The notes: generated by a model from the letters alone, not told the origin. DNA of 64,000 nucleotides from an uncultured Gemmiger sp. (GCA_947629015.1 CANRCB010000001.1:1-64000); one strand, 5' to 3'. Positions 1-11,207 are shown, numbered from the stretch's first letter. Program-made: numbers and translations.

Positions 1-536
1 TCCGACGCGATGTTCTTGGTCAGCATCTTGAGGCCGCCCTTGGCCGCCGCATAGGCGGAGACGGTCTCGCGGCCCAGTTCGCTCATCATGGAGCAGATGT
101 TGATGATCTTGCCGCCGCCCTGCTCGATCATGTCGGGGATGACGGCCTTGGCCATGATGAACGGCCCGTTGAGGTCGATATCAATGACCTGGCGGAACTG
201 CGCGGCGGTCATCTCGCACATGGGGATGCGCTTGATGATGCCGGCGTTGTTGACGAGGATGTTGATGTGGCCGACCTCGGCGGTGACCTTGGCGATAAAC
301 TCCGCCACGGCGTCCTCATTGGTGACATCGCACACATAGCCGTGCGCCTCGATGCCGGCCGCCTTGTAGGCGGCAAGGCCCTTGTCGACGAGCTCCTGCT
401 TGATGTCGTTGAAAACGATGGTGGCGCCGCAGTTCGCCATCGCGTTGGCAATGGCGAAGCCGATGCCGTAGCTCGCGCCGGTGATGAGCGCGACCTTGCC
501 GGTCAGGTCAAAGGATTTGGGTGTGCAGGCAGACAT
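1..536 (-). CDS. kduD: SDR-family oxidoreductase, KduD/gluconate 5-dehydrogenase-like (partial at window edge)
   Basis: Minus-strand reading frame ending at ATG 536; SDR-type sequence; adjacent to kduI. Confidence 0.75.
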   Translation of the reverse strand, partial: MSACTPKSFDLTGKVALITGASYGIGFAIANAMANCGATIVFNDIKQELVDKGLAAYKAAGIEAHGYVCDVTNEDAVAEFIAKVTAEVGHINILVNNAGIIKRIPMCEMTAAQFRQVIDIDLNGPFIMAKAVIPDMIEQGGGKIINICSMMSELGRETVSAYAAAKGGLKMLTKNIAS

Positions 537-571
537 GGGGAAAACCTCCTTTTGGATGTATGTAAAAAATG

Positions 572-1417
572 TCAGCGCAGGTCGGTGGTGGCGATATTGT
601 CCATATCGTCAAATTCCATATTTTCGCCGCCCATGGCCCAGATAAAGGTGTAGTTGCTGGTGCCCACGCCGCTGTGGATGCTCCAGCTCGGGCTGATGAC
701 GGCGTCATAGTTGTGCATCACGATGTGGCGGGTCTGGGTGGGCTCGCCGCACATATGGAACACGGCCTGGCCCTCGGGCACCTCAAAATAGGTGTAGATC
801 TCCATGCGGCGCTCGTGCGTGTGGCTGGGCATGGTGTTCCAGTTGCTGCCGGGCTCCAGCGCCGTCATGCCCATCGACAGCTGGCAGGTCTTGAGCACGC
901 TGGGATGGATGAACTGGTTGATGGTGCGCTTGTTGCACTGCTCAAGGCTGCCCAGCGGGCGCTTGGCGGCCTCCTCGATGGTGATGAGCTTTGTCTCATA
1001 CCGGGTGTGCGCCGGGGCGCTGACCATGTAGAATTTGGCCGGGGCGGCGGGGTCGTCGCTTTTAAAGGTCACGCTTTTGGTGCCCTGGGTGATGTACAGG
1101 CAGTCCTTGTAATTCATGTGGTAGGCGGTGCCGTCGGCCGTCACGGTGCCGGCGCCGTCGCCGATGTTGAAGATGCCGATCTCGCGCCGCTCCAAAAAGA
1201 ATTTGGTGCCAAAATTCGCCCATACGTCGATGCCTTTGTCGATGGCAACCTCCTCGTTGACCGGCATACAGCCCAGGGTGACCATGCGGTCCACATGGCT
1301 GTACACGGCCACGACCTCGTCGGGCTTGTACAGCCCGGTGATGAGGAATTCGTCGCGCATCTCCTCGGTGGTATAGCGCTTGAAATCCTTCTGGTTGCAG
1401 GAATAGCGGATATCCAT
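572..1417 (-). CDS. kduI: 5-dehydro-4-deoxy-D-glucuronate isomerase
   Basis: 281 aa ORF MDIRYSCNQKDFKRYTTEEMRDEFL... typical of KduI; pairs with kduD. Confidence 0.92.
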   Translation of the reverse strand: MDIRYSCNQKDFKRYTTEEMRDEFLITGLYKPDEVVAVYSHVDRMVTLGCMPVNEEVAIDKGIDVWANFGTKFFLERREIGIFNIGDGAGTVTADGTAYHMNYKDCLYITQGTKSVTFKSDDPAAPAKFYMVSAPAHTRYETKLITIEEAAKRPLGSLEQCNKRTINQFIHPSVLKTCQLSMGMTALEPGSNWNTMPSHTHERRMEIYTYFEVPEGQAVFHMCGEPTQTRHIVMHNYDAVISPSWSIHSGVGTSNYTFIWAMGGENMEFDDMDNIATTDLR

Positions 1418-1584
1418 GGATGCAAACCTCCCTTACAAGACGGAACACGGCGTGCCCGCCGCGCCGGATGCAGAATTTACCAACCCCATTATACCGCAAC
1501 AGCGCCCGCCAAAAAAAGTGTACACAAGCACAAGAATGCGCCACGTTTTTTGTACAAATTGGCCTAATAGTGAAAATGATTCAC

Positions 1585-1613
1585 TTGACAAGTGAGTGCT
1601 ACTCAACTATAAT
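1585..1613 (+). promoter_or_regulatory. Sigma-A-type promoter for ilvA with overlapping inverted repeats
   Basis: TTGACA (1585-1590), 17-nt spacer, TATAAT (1608-1613); TCACTTGACAAGTGA palindrome over the -35 and GAGTGCTACTC in the spacer. Confidence 0.75.
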
Positions 1614-1663
1614 CGAAAAGTGCTGTGCGCACAGGGTGTAAATGGAACGGGAGTTGTGTTTGT

Positions 1664-2869
1664 ATGCTCACACTGGACAAGATCTACCACGCCAAATTCG
1701 TGCTCAAGCAGGTCGCCCGCAAGACGGACCTCATCGCCGCGCCGCTTCTGCACGCCGACAGCGAGCTGTACTTAAAGACCGAGAACCTGCAGGTGACCGG
1801 CAGCTTCAAGGTGCGCGGCGCCTACTACAAGATCAGCCAGCTCACGCCGGAGGAGCGCGCCAAGGGCGTCATCGCCTGTTCGGCGGGCAACCACGCGCAG
1901 GGCGTGGCGCTGGCCGCCACCCGCATGGGCATCAAGAGCGTGGTGTGCATGCCGGACGGCGCGCCCATCATGAAGGTGGAAAACACGCGGCGCCTCGGCG
2001 CCGAGGTGGAGCTGGTCAAGGGCGGCTATGACGACGCGCATGACCGCGCCGTCGAGCTGCAAGGGCAGACCGGCATGACCTTCATCCACCCCTATGACGA
2101 CGAGATGGTCATCGCGGGGCAGGGCAGCATCGGGCTGGAGATCCTGGACCAGCTGCCGGATGTCGAGGCCGTCGTCGTGCCGGTGGGCGGCGGCGGGCTC
2201 ATCGCAGGGGTGGCGTTCGCCGTCAAAAGCCTGCGGCCGGACGTCAAGGTCTACGGTGTACAGGCGGCGGGCGCGGCAAGTATGTACAACGCCCTGCACC
2301 ACCACGCCTACGAGACGCTGCCCGCCGTGGATACCTTCGCCGACGGCATCGCCGTCAAGACGCCCGGCGAGCTGACCTATGCGATGGCGGAGCAGTATGT
2401 CGACGACATCGTCACCGTCAGCGAGGACGAGATCGCCGCGGCCATCCTCACGCTGATGGAAAAGCAGAAGCTCGTGGCCGAGGGCGCGGGCGCCACGCCG
2501 GTGGCGGCGGCGCTGTTCGGCAAGCTGCCCATCGCCGGCAAAAAGACCGCGTGCCTGATCTCCGGCGGAAACATCGACGTGAACATCCTGTCCCGCGTCA
2601 TCACGCGCGGCCTCATCATGAGCGGGCGCAAGTGCAACCTGATGATCGCTTTGGAGGACAAGCCCGGCCAGCTGACGCGTGTGTCCGAGATCATCAGCGG
2701 ATGCGGGGCCAACGTCGTGAGCGTGCAGTACGACCAGGGCGACACCAACATGGCCATCACCAGCTGCTTCCTCAAGCTGGCGCTGGAGACAAAGGACGCC
2801 GCCCAGATCACCCAAATCAAAACCAGCCTGGCCCAAAACGGGTTCAAGCTGGTCAGCGAGAGAGTTTGA
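1664..2869 (+). CDS. ilvA: Threonine ammonia-lyase (PLP-dependent, C-terminal ACT domain)
   Basis: MLTLDKIYHAKFVLKQVARKTDL..., PLP motif TGSFKVRGA, C-terminal ACT-like region. Confidence 0.9.
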   Translation: MLTLDKIYHAKFVLKQVARKTDLIAAPLLHADSELYLKTENLQVTGSFKVRGAYYKISQLTPEERAKGVIACSAGNHAQGVALAATRMGIKSVVCMPDGAPIMKVENTRRLGAEVELVKGGYDDAHDRAVELQGQTGMTFIHPYDDEMVIAGQGSIGLEILDQLPDVEAVVVPVGGGGLIAGVAFAVKSLRPDVKVYGVQAAGAASMYNALHHHAYETLPAVDTFADGIAVKTPGELTYAMAEQYVDDIVTVSEDEIAAAILTLMEKQKLVAEGAGATPVAAALFGKLPIAGKKTACLISGGNIDVNILSRVITRGLIMSGRKCNLMIALEDKPGQLTRVSEIISGCGANVVSVQYDQGDTNMAITSCFLKLALETKDAAQITQIKTSLAQNGFKLVSERV

Positions 2870-2871
2870 TT

Positions 2872-2997
2872 AAGAGTGGAGTTTGGAGAGTGGAGAGTGG
2901 AGATGGAAGGGGAAAAACGGTGATATGTTTTTAAGATCCGTGCCGCTTTGCGGCACACCGCAACTCCACTTTCCACTTTCCACTCTTAACACTCAAA
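2872..2997. repeat. Heptamer purine/pyrimidine inverted-arm repeat element (copy 1)
   Basis: Left arm gtggagtttggagagtggagagtggag, right arm ctccactttccactttccactctt, central gtgccgctttgcggcac hairpin. Confidence 0.75.
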
Positions 2998-3004
2998 CGG
3001 ATAC

Positions 3005-4213
3005 TCAAACCTCCACCCCGGCGGCCAGCAATTCGATAAACTGCCGTGCCACGCGCGGGCTGCGCCCGCCGGCGCGCAGGGCGAACGCCTCGCCCCGGAG
3101 AAACAGCTGGTCGGCGGGGCGCTGCACGCCGTACTGGCGCGCCAGCTCCAGCAAAATGGCCTGATAGCGGGCCTTGTCCGGCCGCTGGAAGGTCACCGTC
3201 AGGCCAAACCGGGCCGAGAGGCTCATCAATTCCTGCCGGGTGTCCATCTCGTGGATGTCGTCCCCGCTGCGGTCGGCCAGCGTCTCCTTTACAAGGTGCC
3301 GCCGGTTGGAGGTCGCGTAGACCGCCACGTTGTGGCTGCGCCCGCCGGCGCTGCCCTCCAAAATGGCCTTGAGGGCGGCAAAGTCATCGTCGTTGGCGGT
3401 AAAACTCAGATCGTCGATGAACAGGATGAACTTGAGCGGGTTTTCCGCCAGCTGGTCCATCACGGCGGGGATCTGGTAAAGCTGGTTCTTTTTGATCTCC
3501 ACCAAACGCAGGCCCCGCGGCGCATACTCATTGGCCAGCGCCTTCACGGTGCTGGATTTGCCGGTGCCCGCGTCGCCGTACAGCAGCACGTTGTTGGCGG
3601 GCCTGCCGGCCAGCAGGGCCTCGGTGTTCTCCACCACCTTGCGGCGCTCGGCCTCGTAGCCGGGCAGGTCGGCCAGGCGCTGCGGGTCGGGGCAGTGCAC
3701 CGGCACCAGCGCGCCGTCCTCCACCGTGAACACATGGTGGCGCGCAAAGATGCCGTACCCCTTCTGCCCCACCTCGGCAAGGCGCTGCGCGTAGGCGGCG
3801 GGCAGGTCGATGGCGTCGGTGCCCCAGGCGGGCAGAAAGGCGCAGGCATCGCGGGCGGCGCCGTCCAGCCCCGCCAGGATATCCCCAAGCCGCAGCGCGC
3901 CCAGCGTTTGCAAAAACGCAAGCTCCTGCGCAAGGCAGGCATCGGCCAGCGGCCCCGCCCCGCCCGCGGCGGCCTTGCGGATGCAGGGGTTTTCGTCCTC
4001 CAGCACGGCGTCGGCAAGGGCCGCCGTCCAGCTGCCGCCGTAGGGCAGCAGGCTTGCCTCAAAGTCCGCCACCGCGGGCACAAGGCGCGCGGGCGCGGCC
4101 TCCTGCCCGCGCAGGTACAGCACCATGCGCAGGTATTGCACCGGCGCGGTTTGCAAAATGCCGCGGAACACCACAAGCCCTTCCAGCCGCAGCGCCATCT
4201 CATCCAACGTCAT
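3005..4213 (-). CDS. DUF815-family AAA+ ATP-binding protein
   Basis: Walker A YGDAGTGKSS, Walker B FILFIDDLSF, family motif LVEIKKNQL. Confidence 0.85.
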   Translation of the reverse strand: MTLDEMALRLEGLVVFRGILQTAPVQYLRMVLYLRGQEAAPARLVPAVADFEASLLPYGGSWTAALADAVLEDENPCIRKAAAGGAGPLADACLAQELAFLQTLGALRLGDILAGLDGAARDACAFLPAWGTDAIDLPAAYAQRLAEVGQKGYGIFARHHVFTVEDGALVPVHCPDPQRLADLPGYEAERRKVVENTEALLAGRPANNVLLYGDAGTGKSSTVKALANEYAPRGLRLVEIKKNQLYQIPAVMDQLAENPLKFILFIDDLSFTANDDDFAALKAILEGSAGGRSHNVAVYATSNRRHLVKETLADRSGDDIHEMDTRQELMSLSARFGLTVTFQRPDKARYQAILLELARQYGVQRPADQLFLRGEAFALRAGGRSPRVARQFIELLAAGVEV

Positions 4214-4406
4214 TAAGAACATTCCTTTCGCATTTGAGCGCGCTTTTTGAACAAAAGCGCAGTTCCAGTATAAACGATTGTTGGCCGCGTTGCAAGATTT
4301 TGCGCCGCGCCGGTTGACAAAATCCCCGCAGCGTGTATCCTGTTTAATATATGTAAGGAAAGAATGACGCTGCATCGGGCCACCCGGGAAGGAGAAACGA
4401 CACGGC

Positions 4407-6071
4407 ATGAAGCTCAACGGCTCACAGATCTTTGTCGAGGTATTGGCGGAGCAGGGGGTGGATACCCTGTTCGGCTACCCCGGCGGCGCGGTACTCAATT
4501 TGTATGATGAGCTCTACAAAAACCGCGACCGCATCCGCCATATCCTGACGGCGCATGAGCAGGGCGCCGCCCACGCGGCGGACGGCTACGCCCGCGCCAC
4601 GGGGCGCACCGGCGTGGTGCTGGCCACCAGCGGCCCCGGCGCCACCAACCTTGTCACCGGCATTGCGACCGCGTATATGGACAGCATCCCCCTCGTCGCC
4701 TTTACCGGCAACGTGGGCACCGCCCTGCTCGGCAAGGACAGCTTTCAGGAAGTGTACATCGAGGGCATCACGGTGCCCATCACCAAGCACAACTTCACCG
4801 TGCGCCGCGTCGAGGATCTGGCCGATACCATGCGCGCCGCCTTCCGCATCGCCCAGAGCGGGCGCAAGGGGCCGGTGCTCGTCGATATCCCCAAGGACGT
4901 CACCGCCAACGTGTGTGAGTTCACGCCCAAAGCGCCGGAGCTCATCCGCACCGTGACCGTCTATGATGAGGAAAAGGTTTTGAAAGCGGCCGAGCTCATC
5001 AACACGGCGCGCCGGCCCATCGTCTGCTTTGGCGGCGGCGTGCGCAGCGCCGCCGGCTGCCAGCCGCTGCGGGACCTTGTGCACAAGGGCGATATCCCCG
5101 CCACCTACACCCTGATGGGCACCGGCGTGCTGGACTATGGCGAGCCGCACAACCTCGGGATGCTGGGCATGCACGGCTGCTACGCCGCCAACAAGGCGGT
5201 GTCGGAGGCGGACCTCGTCATCGCCGCCGGTATGCGCTTCTCCGACCGCGTGGCCTTGAAGCCCGAGGCATTTGCCCCCAAGGCAAAGATCATCCAGATC
5301 GACATCGACCCCAGCGAGCTGGGCAAAAACGTCCCGGTCGATCTGAGTTTGGCGGGCGATGTCTCCTACGTACTGCAGGCCATTTTGCCGCATATCGAGC
5401 AGCGCTACCATATGCTGTGGACGGAGCAGATCGAGGCCTGGCAGAAAAACGACTACCACCCCAAGGATTCCGATACCGAGCTGCGCCCGCACCAGATCAT
5501 TGAGGAGATCTGCGAACAGTGCGGCCCCGACGCCGTGTATGTGACCGATGTCGGCCAGCACCAGATGTGGGCGGCGCAGTACCTGCACCACACCCAGAGC
5601 CGCGGCTTTATCACCAGCGGGGGCCTGGGCACCATGGGCTTTGGCTACGGCGCGGCCATCGGCGCGCAGGTGGCCCTCGGCACGGACAAGCGGGTCGTCA
5701 TGCTCACCGGCGACGGCAGCTTCCACATGAACCTCAACGAGGGGTGTACCGCCGTCAGCTACGGGCTGCCCATCATCACCGTCATCTTCAACAACCAGGT
5801 GCTGGGCATGGTGCGCCAGTGGCAGACCGCCTTTTACGGCAAACGCTATTCCTGCACAGACCCCGGGCGCAGGACGGATTTCGTCAAGCTGGCCGAGGGC
5901 TTTGGCGCCAAGGGCTACCGCTGCAATACCATCGCCGAGTTCCGCGCCGCCTTTGCCGATGCCCGCCTGCAAAAGGGCCCCAGCTGGATCGACTGCCGCA
6001 TCGCCAAGGACGAAAAGGTCCTGCCCATGATCCCCGGCGGCGGCGATATCAACGATATCATCATGGAATGA
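4407..6071 (+). CDS. ilvB: Acetolactate synthase large subunit
   Basis: MKLNGSQIFVEVLAEQGVDTLFGYPGGAVLNLYD..., TPP-binding motif GDGSFHMN. Confidence 0.95.
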   Translation: MKLNGSQIFVEVLAEQGVDTLFGYPGGAVLNLYDELYKNRDRIRHILTAHEQGAAHAADGYARATGRTGVVLATSGPGATNLVTGIATAYMDSIPLVAFTGNVGTALLGKDSFQEVYIEGITVPITKHNFTVRRVEDLADTMRAAFRIAQSGRKGPVLVDIPKDVTANVCEFTPKAPELIRTVTVYDEEKVLKAAELINTARRPIVCFGGGVRSAAGCQPLRDLVHKGDIPATYTLMGTGVLDYGEPHNLGMLGMHGCYAANKAVSEADLVIAAGMRFSDRVALKPEAFAPKAKIIQIDIDPSELGKNVPVDLSLAGDVSYVLQAILPHIEQRYHMLWTEQIEAWQKNDYHPKDSDTELRPHQIIEEICEQCGPDAVYVTDVGQHQMWAAQYLHHTQSRGFITSGGLGTMGFGYGAAIGAQVALGTDKRVVMLTGDGSFHMNLNEGCTAVSYGLPIITVIFNNQVLGMVRQWQTAFYGKRYSCTDPGRRTDFVKLAEGFGAKGYRCNTIAEFRAAFADARLQKGPSWIDCRIAKDEKVLPMIPGGGDINDIIME

Positions 6072-6084
6072 AGGAGGCCGCACG

Positions 6085-6711
6085 ATGGAACAAAACCAGC
6101 CAACCCCCGCCCAGCGCCGCGTCATCAGCCTGCTGGTCGAAAACCAGAACGGCGTTTTGGCCCGTGTGTCCAGCCTGTTCTGCCGCAAGGGCTTCAACAT
6201 CGACAGCCTCACCGTCTCCACCACGCGGGACCCCGCCGTCAGCCGCATCACCGTCACGCTGCGCGGCTCGCAGCGTGAGGTCGAGCAGCTGCTTTTGCAG
6301 ACCGAACGCCTGGAGGTCACCCGCCAGATCTTTGAGCTGCGGCCGGACAATTCCCTCCAGCGGGAGCTGCTGCTGCTGAAGGTTGAATGTGACGCAACCA
6401 ACCGCTCCCAGCTGTGGGAGCTGGCCAATATGTACAAGGCCAAGCTGCTGGATATGTCGCCCGACAGCATGGTCGTGGAGTTGACCGGCAAGCCGGAAAA
6501 GATCGATGCCTTCCTCACCATGTTCGAGGGGTACACCGTGCTGGAAATGTGCCGCACCGGCGTCACGGCGCTGGAGCGCGGCGGCCGCCACCCCCATATG
6601 CAAAAGCCCCCGCAGGAGGTGCGCGCCGTCCAGCTCAAGGATATCGAGCTCACGCGCCATCCCGCCAAAGGCGCGCCGGCCCGGCCGGCGGCGGACGAGG
6701 CGCAGCCCTGA
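6085..6711 (+). CDS. ilvN: Acetolactate synthase small subunit
   Basis: ACT-domain sequence VISLLVENQNGVLARVSSLFCRKGFNIDSLTVS; directly follows ilvB. Confidence 0.93.
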   Translation: MEQNQPTPAQRRVISLLVENQNGVLARVSSLFCRKGFNIDSLTVSTTRDPAVSRITVTLRGSQREVEQLLLQTERLEVTRQIFELRPDNSLQRELLLLKVECDATNRSQLWELANMYKAKLLDMSPDSMVVELTGKPEKIDAFLTMFEGYTVLEMCRTGVTALERGGRHPHMQKPPQEVRAVQLKDIELTRHPAKGAPARPAADEAQP

Positions 6712-7806
<1,095 letters not shown>

Positions 7807-7818
7807 ATGATGCAAAAA

Positions 7819-8015
7819 GGCTTCCCCCTCCGGGGGAAGCTGTCGCCGAAGGCGACTGATGAGGGGGAAGGGCGGCCGTTTGCGGGGGTGTTTCCCACCC
7901 TCACCCCTCATCCGGCCGCTTCGCGGCCACCTTCCCCCCTCCGGGGGGGAGGGCTGCTCCCGTCCCCTCATCCGTCTGCGCTTCGCGCAGACACCTTCCC
8001 CCGGAGGGGGAAGGC
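7819..8015. repeat. Composite palindromic repeat cluster between ilvC and ilvD
   Basis: Three units of CCTTCCCC...GGGGAAGG plus a variable GAAG/CTTC hairpin plus GATGAGGGG; one forward, two inverted. Confidence 0.85.
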
Positions 8016-8036
8016 AAATTGGAAGGAGTTTTTTCT

Positions 8037-9701
8037 ATGCGCAGCGACAACGTGACCAAAGGCCCCGAGCGCGCGCCCAACCGCAGCTTGTTCTACGCCC
8101 TCGGCTACACCAAAGAGGAGCTGGAGCGCCCGCTCATCGGCGTCGTGTCCGCCCACAGCGAGATCGTGCCCGGCCACATGGACCTGGACAAGCTCGCCGA
8201 GGCCGTCAAGGCCGGCGTGCGCATGGCGGGCGGCACGCCCATCCTCATCCCGGCCATCGGCGTGTGCGACGGCATCGCCATGGGCCACATCGGCATGAAA
8301 TATTCCCTCGCCAGCCGCGAGCTCATCTGTGACAGCGTCGAGACGATGGTCATGGCCCACCAGCTGGACGGCGTGGTGCTCGTGCCCAACTGTGACAAGA
8401 TCGTGCCCGGCATGGTCATGGCCGCCGTGCGCATGGATGTGCCGGCCGTGGTGTGCTCCGGCGGGCCGATGCTCGCCGGCACCTACGGCGGCGAGAGCGT
8501 CAGCCTTTCCAAAATGTTCGAGGCCGTCGGCGCCTACAAGGCCGGCCTCATCACCGACGAGCAGCTGGAGGACTGCACCTGCAACTGCTGCCCGGGCTGC
8601 GGCTCCTGCTCCGGTATGTACACCGCCAACAGCATGAACTGCCTGTGCGAGGCCATCGGCATCGCGCTGCCCGGCAACGGCACCATCCCGGCCGTCTACG
8701 CCAAGCGCCTGCAGCTGGGCAAGCAGTCCGGCATGGCCGTCATGGAGATGGTGCGCCGGGGCATCACCGCGCGCCGGATCATCAACGCGCGCAGCATCCG
8801 CAACGCCCTTACCTGCGATATGGCCCTGGGATGCTCCACCAACACCGTGCTGCACCTGCTGGCCATCGCGCACGAGGCGGGCGTGGATATTGATTTGAAA
8901 CTTTTCAACGAGATATCGGCCAAAACGCCCAACCTCTGCCACCTGGCCCCGGCCGGGCCCACCCATATGCCGGACCTGTACGCCGCCGGCGGCATCCCCG
9001 CCGTGCAGGCCGAGCTCGTCAAAAAGGGCCTGCTCGACCTCGACGTGCCCACCGTCACCGGCAAGACCCTGGGCGAGAACCTTGCCGAGCTCAAGCCCGT
9101 CAACAAAAACCCCAACGCCATCCGCCCCATCTCGGACCCCTACAGCGCCACCGGCGGTTTGCAGATCCTTTGGGGCAACATCGCGCCGGACGGCTGCGTC
9201 GTCAAGCGCAGCGCCGTCGCGCCCGAGATGCAGCGCCATGCCGGCCCCGCCCGCGTCTTTGACAGCGAGGAGGCCGCCATCGACGCCATCTACAACGGCC
9301 GCATCGTGGACGGCGACGTCGTCGTCATCCGGTACGAGGGGCCCAAGGGCGGCCCCGGTATGCGCGAGATGCTCAACCCGACGAGCGCCCTCGCCGGCAT
9401 GAACCTGGACAAGACCGTCGCCCTCATCACCGACGGCCGCTTCTCCGGCGCCTCGCGCGGGGCGGCCATCGGCCACGTCTCCCCGGAGGCCGCCGCCGGC
9501 GGGCCCATCGGCCTCATCGAAGAAGGGGACACCATCGAGATCGACATCCCCGCGGCCTCCATCCGCCTGGCCGTCAGCGATGAAGAGCTTGCCCGCCGCA
9601 AGGCCGCCTACACGCCGCCGGAGCCCAACATCAAAACCGGCTGGCTGGCGCGCTACGCCCGCATGGTCACCAGCGCCAACCTCGGCGCCGTGGTGCAGTG
9701 A
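8037..9701 (+). CDS. ilvD: Dihydroxy-acid dehydratase
   Basis: [28 protein letters not shown]..., [18 protein letters not shown] motif. Confidence 0.96.
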   Translation: MRSDNVTKGPERAPNRSLFYALGYTKEELERPLIGVVSAHSEIVPGHMDLDKLAEAVKAGVRMAGGTPILIPAIGVCDGIAMGHIGMKYSLASRELICDSVETMVMAHQLDGVVLVPNCDKIVPGMVMAAVRMDVPAVVCSGGPMLAGTYGGESVSLSKMFEAVGAYKAGLITDEQLEDCTCNCCPGCGSCSGMYTANSMNCLCEAIGIALPGNGTIPAVYAKRLQLGKQSGMAVMEMVRRGITARRIINARSIRNALTCDMALGCSTNTVLHLLAIAHEAGVDIDLKLFNEISAKTPNLCHLAPAGPTHMPDLYAAGGIPAVQAELVKKGLLDLDVPTVTGKTLGENLAELKPVNKNPNAIRPISDPYSATGGLQILWGNIAPDGCVVKRSAVAPEMQRHAGPARVFDSEEAAIDAIYNGRIVDGDVVVIRYEGPKGGPGMREMLNPTSALAGMNLDKTVALITDGRFSGASRGAAIGHVSPEAAAGGPIGLIEEGDTIEIDIPAASIRLAVSDEELARRKAAYTPPEPNIKTGWLARYARMVTSANLGAVVQ

Positions 9702-9718
9702 GCCTGCCGTTTGCCCCT

Positions 9719-9756
9719 CGCCGCCCGGCGCCCTTTGGCGCCGGGCGGCGCTTTGT
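9719..9756 (+). terminator. Intrinsic terminator of the ilv cluster
   Basis: cgccgcccggcgcc-cttt-ggcgccgggcggcg perfect hairpin followed by ctttgtg. Confidence 0.7.
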
Positions 9757-9764
9757 GCTCCAGG

Positions 9765-9794
9765 TTGACAGGGGTCTGCCCTGCACGCTATAAT
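9765..9794 (+). promoter_or_regulatory. Promoter for the G9-tract gene
   Basis: TTGACA (9765-9770), 18-nt spacer, TATAAT (9789-9794); AGGAGG RBS before ATG 9845. Confidence 0.7.
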
Positions 9795-9844
9795 CAAAAA
9801 AACGGGCCTGCCCGCCACGCTGCGGGTAAGGACAGGAGGAAATT

Positions 9845-11066
9845 ATGACAGAATATCTGCTTTCGGACGAAAAAATCCTCTGGGGGGGGGTTAAGATGGC
9901 AACAGCTGACGGAGGAAAGGCTGCGGGACGAAAAATGCCTTGAACGGTACGGCTACAAGGTCTATTCCCAAAACGACGAGGACGGCATCCTGCAGGAGAT
10001 CTTCCGCCGCATCGGCACGACCAACCGCTTTTTTATCGAGTTTGGCGTCCAGGACGGGCTGGAGAGCAACGGCCACTACCTGCTGCACCTTGGGTGGCAG
10101 GGCTACTGGATGGAAGGCAGCGCGGAATATGTGGAACAGATCCGCCGCAAGTTCCATCCGGTGTTGGCTGCCGGCCAGCTGCGCTGCAAGCAGGCGTTCA
10201 TCACCCGCGAAAACATCAACGCCCTCCTGCGTGAGGCCGGGCCCCCGCGCCGGCCGGATCTGCTCAGCATCGACATCGACGGCAACGACTACTATGTCTG
10301 GCAGGCGGTCACCGAGGTGGACGCGCGGGTCGTCGTGATAGAGTATAACGGCAAATTCCCGCCCGACTGTGACTGGAAGATGGCCTATGACCCCAACCAC
10401 ATCTGGGACGGGTCGGACTGGCACGGCGCCTCGCTCAAAGCGTTGGAGCTGCTGGGCGCGCAACGGGGCTACCAGCTGGTCGGCACCAACCTTTCCGGTG
10501 CCAATGCGTTTTTTGTCAAAAAGGAGCTGGCAGGGGAGCTGTTCTGCCAACCCGCGACTGCACAGGCCCTGTACAACCCCCTGCGCCTGGGGCTTAAACA
10601 CCGCAACGGCCATCCGGCGCGCTACTGCCTGCGCGGCCAGGCGGAGGGCCTTGGTGTGCTGAACTACGCCCCGGGGGTGAAGGCTGTCCCGGGTTACGGG
10701 TTCCATGAGATCGAGCGGGACGGCACAAAGGAACACTGCTGGACTGCGGCGCCGGAAAGCCGGCTGACGGTCCGCCGCAGCCCCGGGGATACCTGCCTGC
10801 GGCTGCCCTGCACGGTGCCGCAATGCGTTTTGGAGCGCTGCGGCGGGCGATACCCGGTGCGGGTAGCGGCCGGGCAGGCGCCGGCGGCCGAATATTTTGT
10901 CACGGAAAACAGCGTGCTGGAGATCCCGCTCCCTCCCGTAGAGGAGGCGTGCGTCTGCCTGACCCTCAGCGCGCCCTGCCTGTGGAGCCCGGCGGAGGTT
11001 TCCGGCTCCGCCGACACGCGCCGCCTGGGCGTTTCGGTCTGCCTGAGCGGCATCACCACCGGCTGA
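9845..11066 (+). pseudogene. FkbM-like (SAM-dependent) methyltransferase, frame interrupted at a G9 homopolymer; phase-OFF allele or frameshifted
   Basis: ATG 9845 frame stops soon after G9 (9882-9890); removing one G joins it to the 10110..11066 frame (...IEFGVQDGLESNGHYLLHLGWQGYWMEGSAEYV...LLSIDIDGNDYYVWQAV...), ~406 aa. Confidence 0.75.
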
Positions 11067-11178
11067 CAATACGGCATACCGGGGAAAACGATACCTTACA
11101 GGGCGGCACCCGCACCGGGGCTTTACGCATCCGGCGCGGGTGCCTGTGCATTGGCCGGCCTTTGCCCTGCGGCCCCAC

Positions 11179-11207
11179 TTGATTTTGCGGTGCGGAAATG
11201 CTACAAT
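11179..11207 (+). promoter_or_regulatory. Putative promoter for the M16 peptidase operon
   Basis: TTGATT-17 nt-TACAAT. Confidence 0.5.

Noticed and set aside
7933-7946. Poly-C/poly-G runs as another phase-variable tract
   Set aside because: Located in a non-coding palindromic repeat, not in a reading frame.
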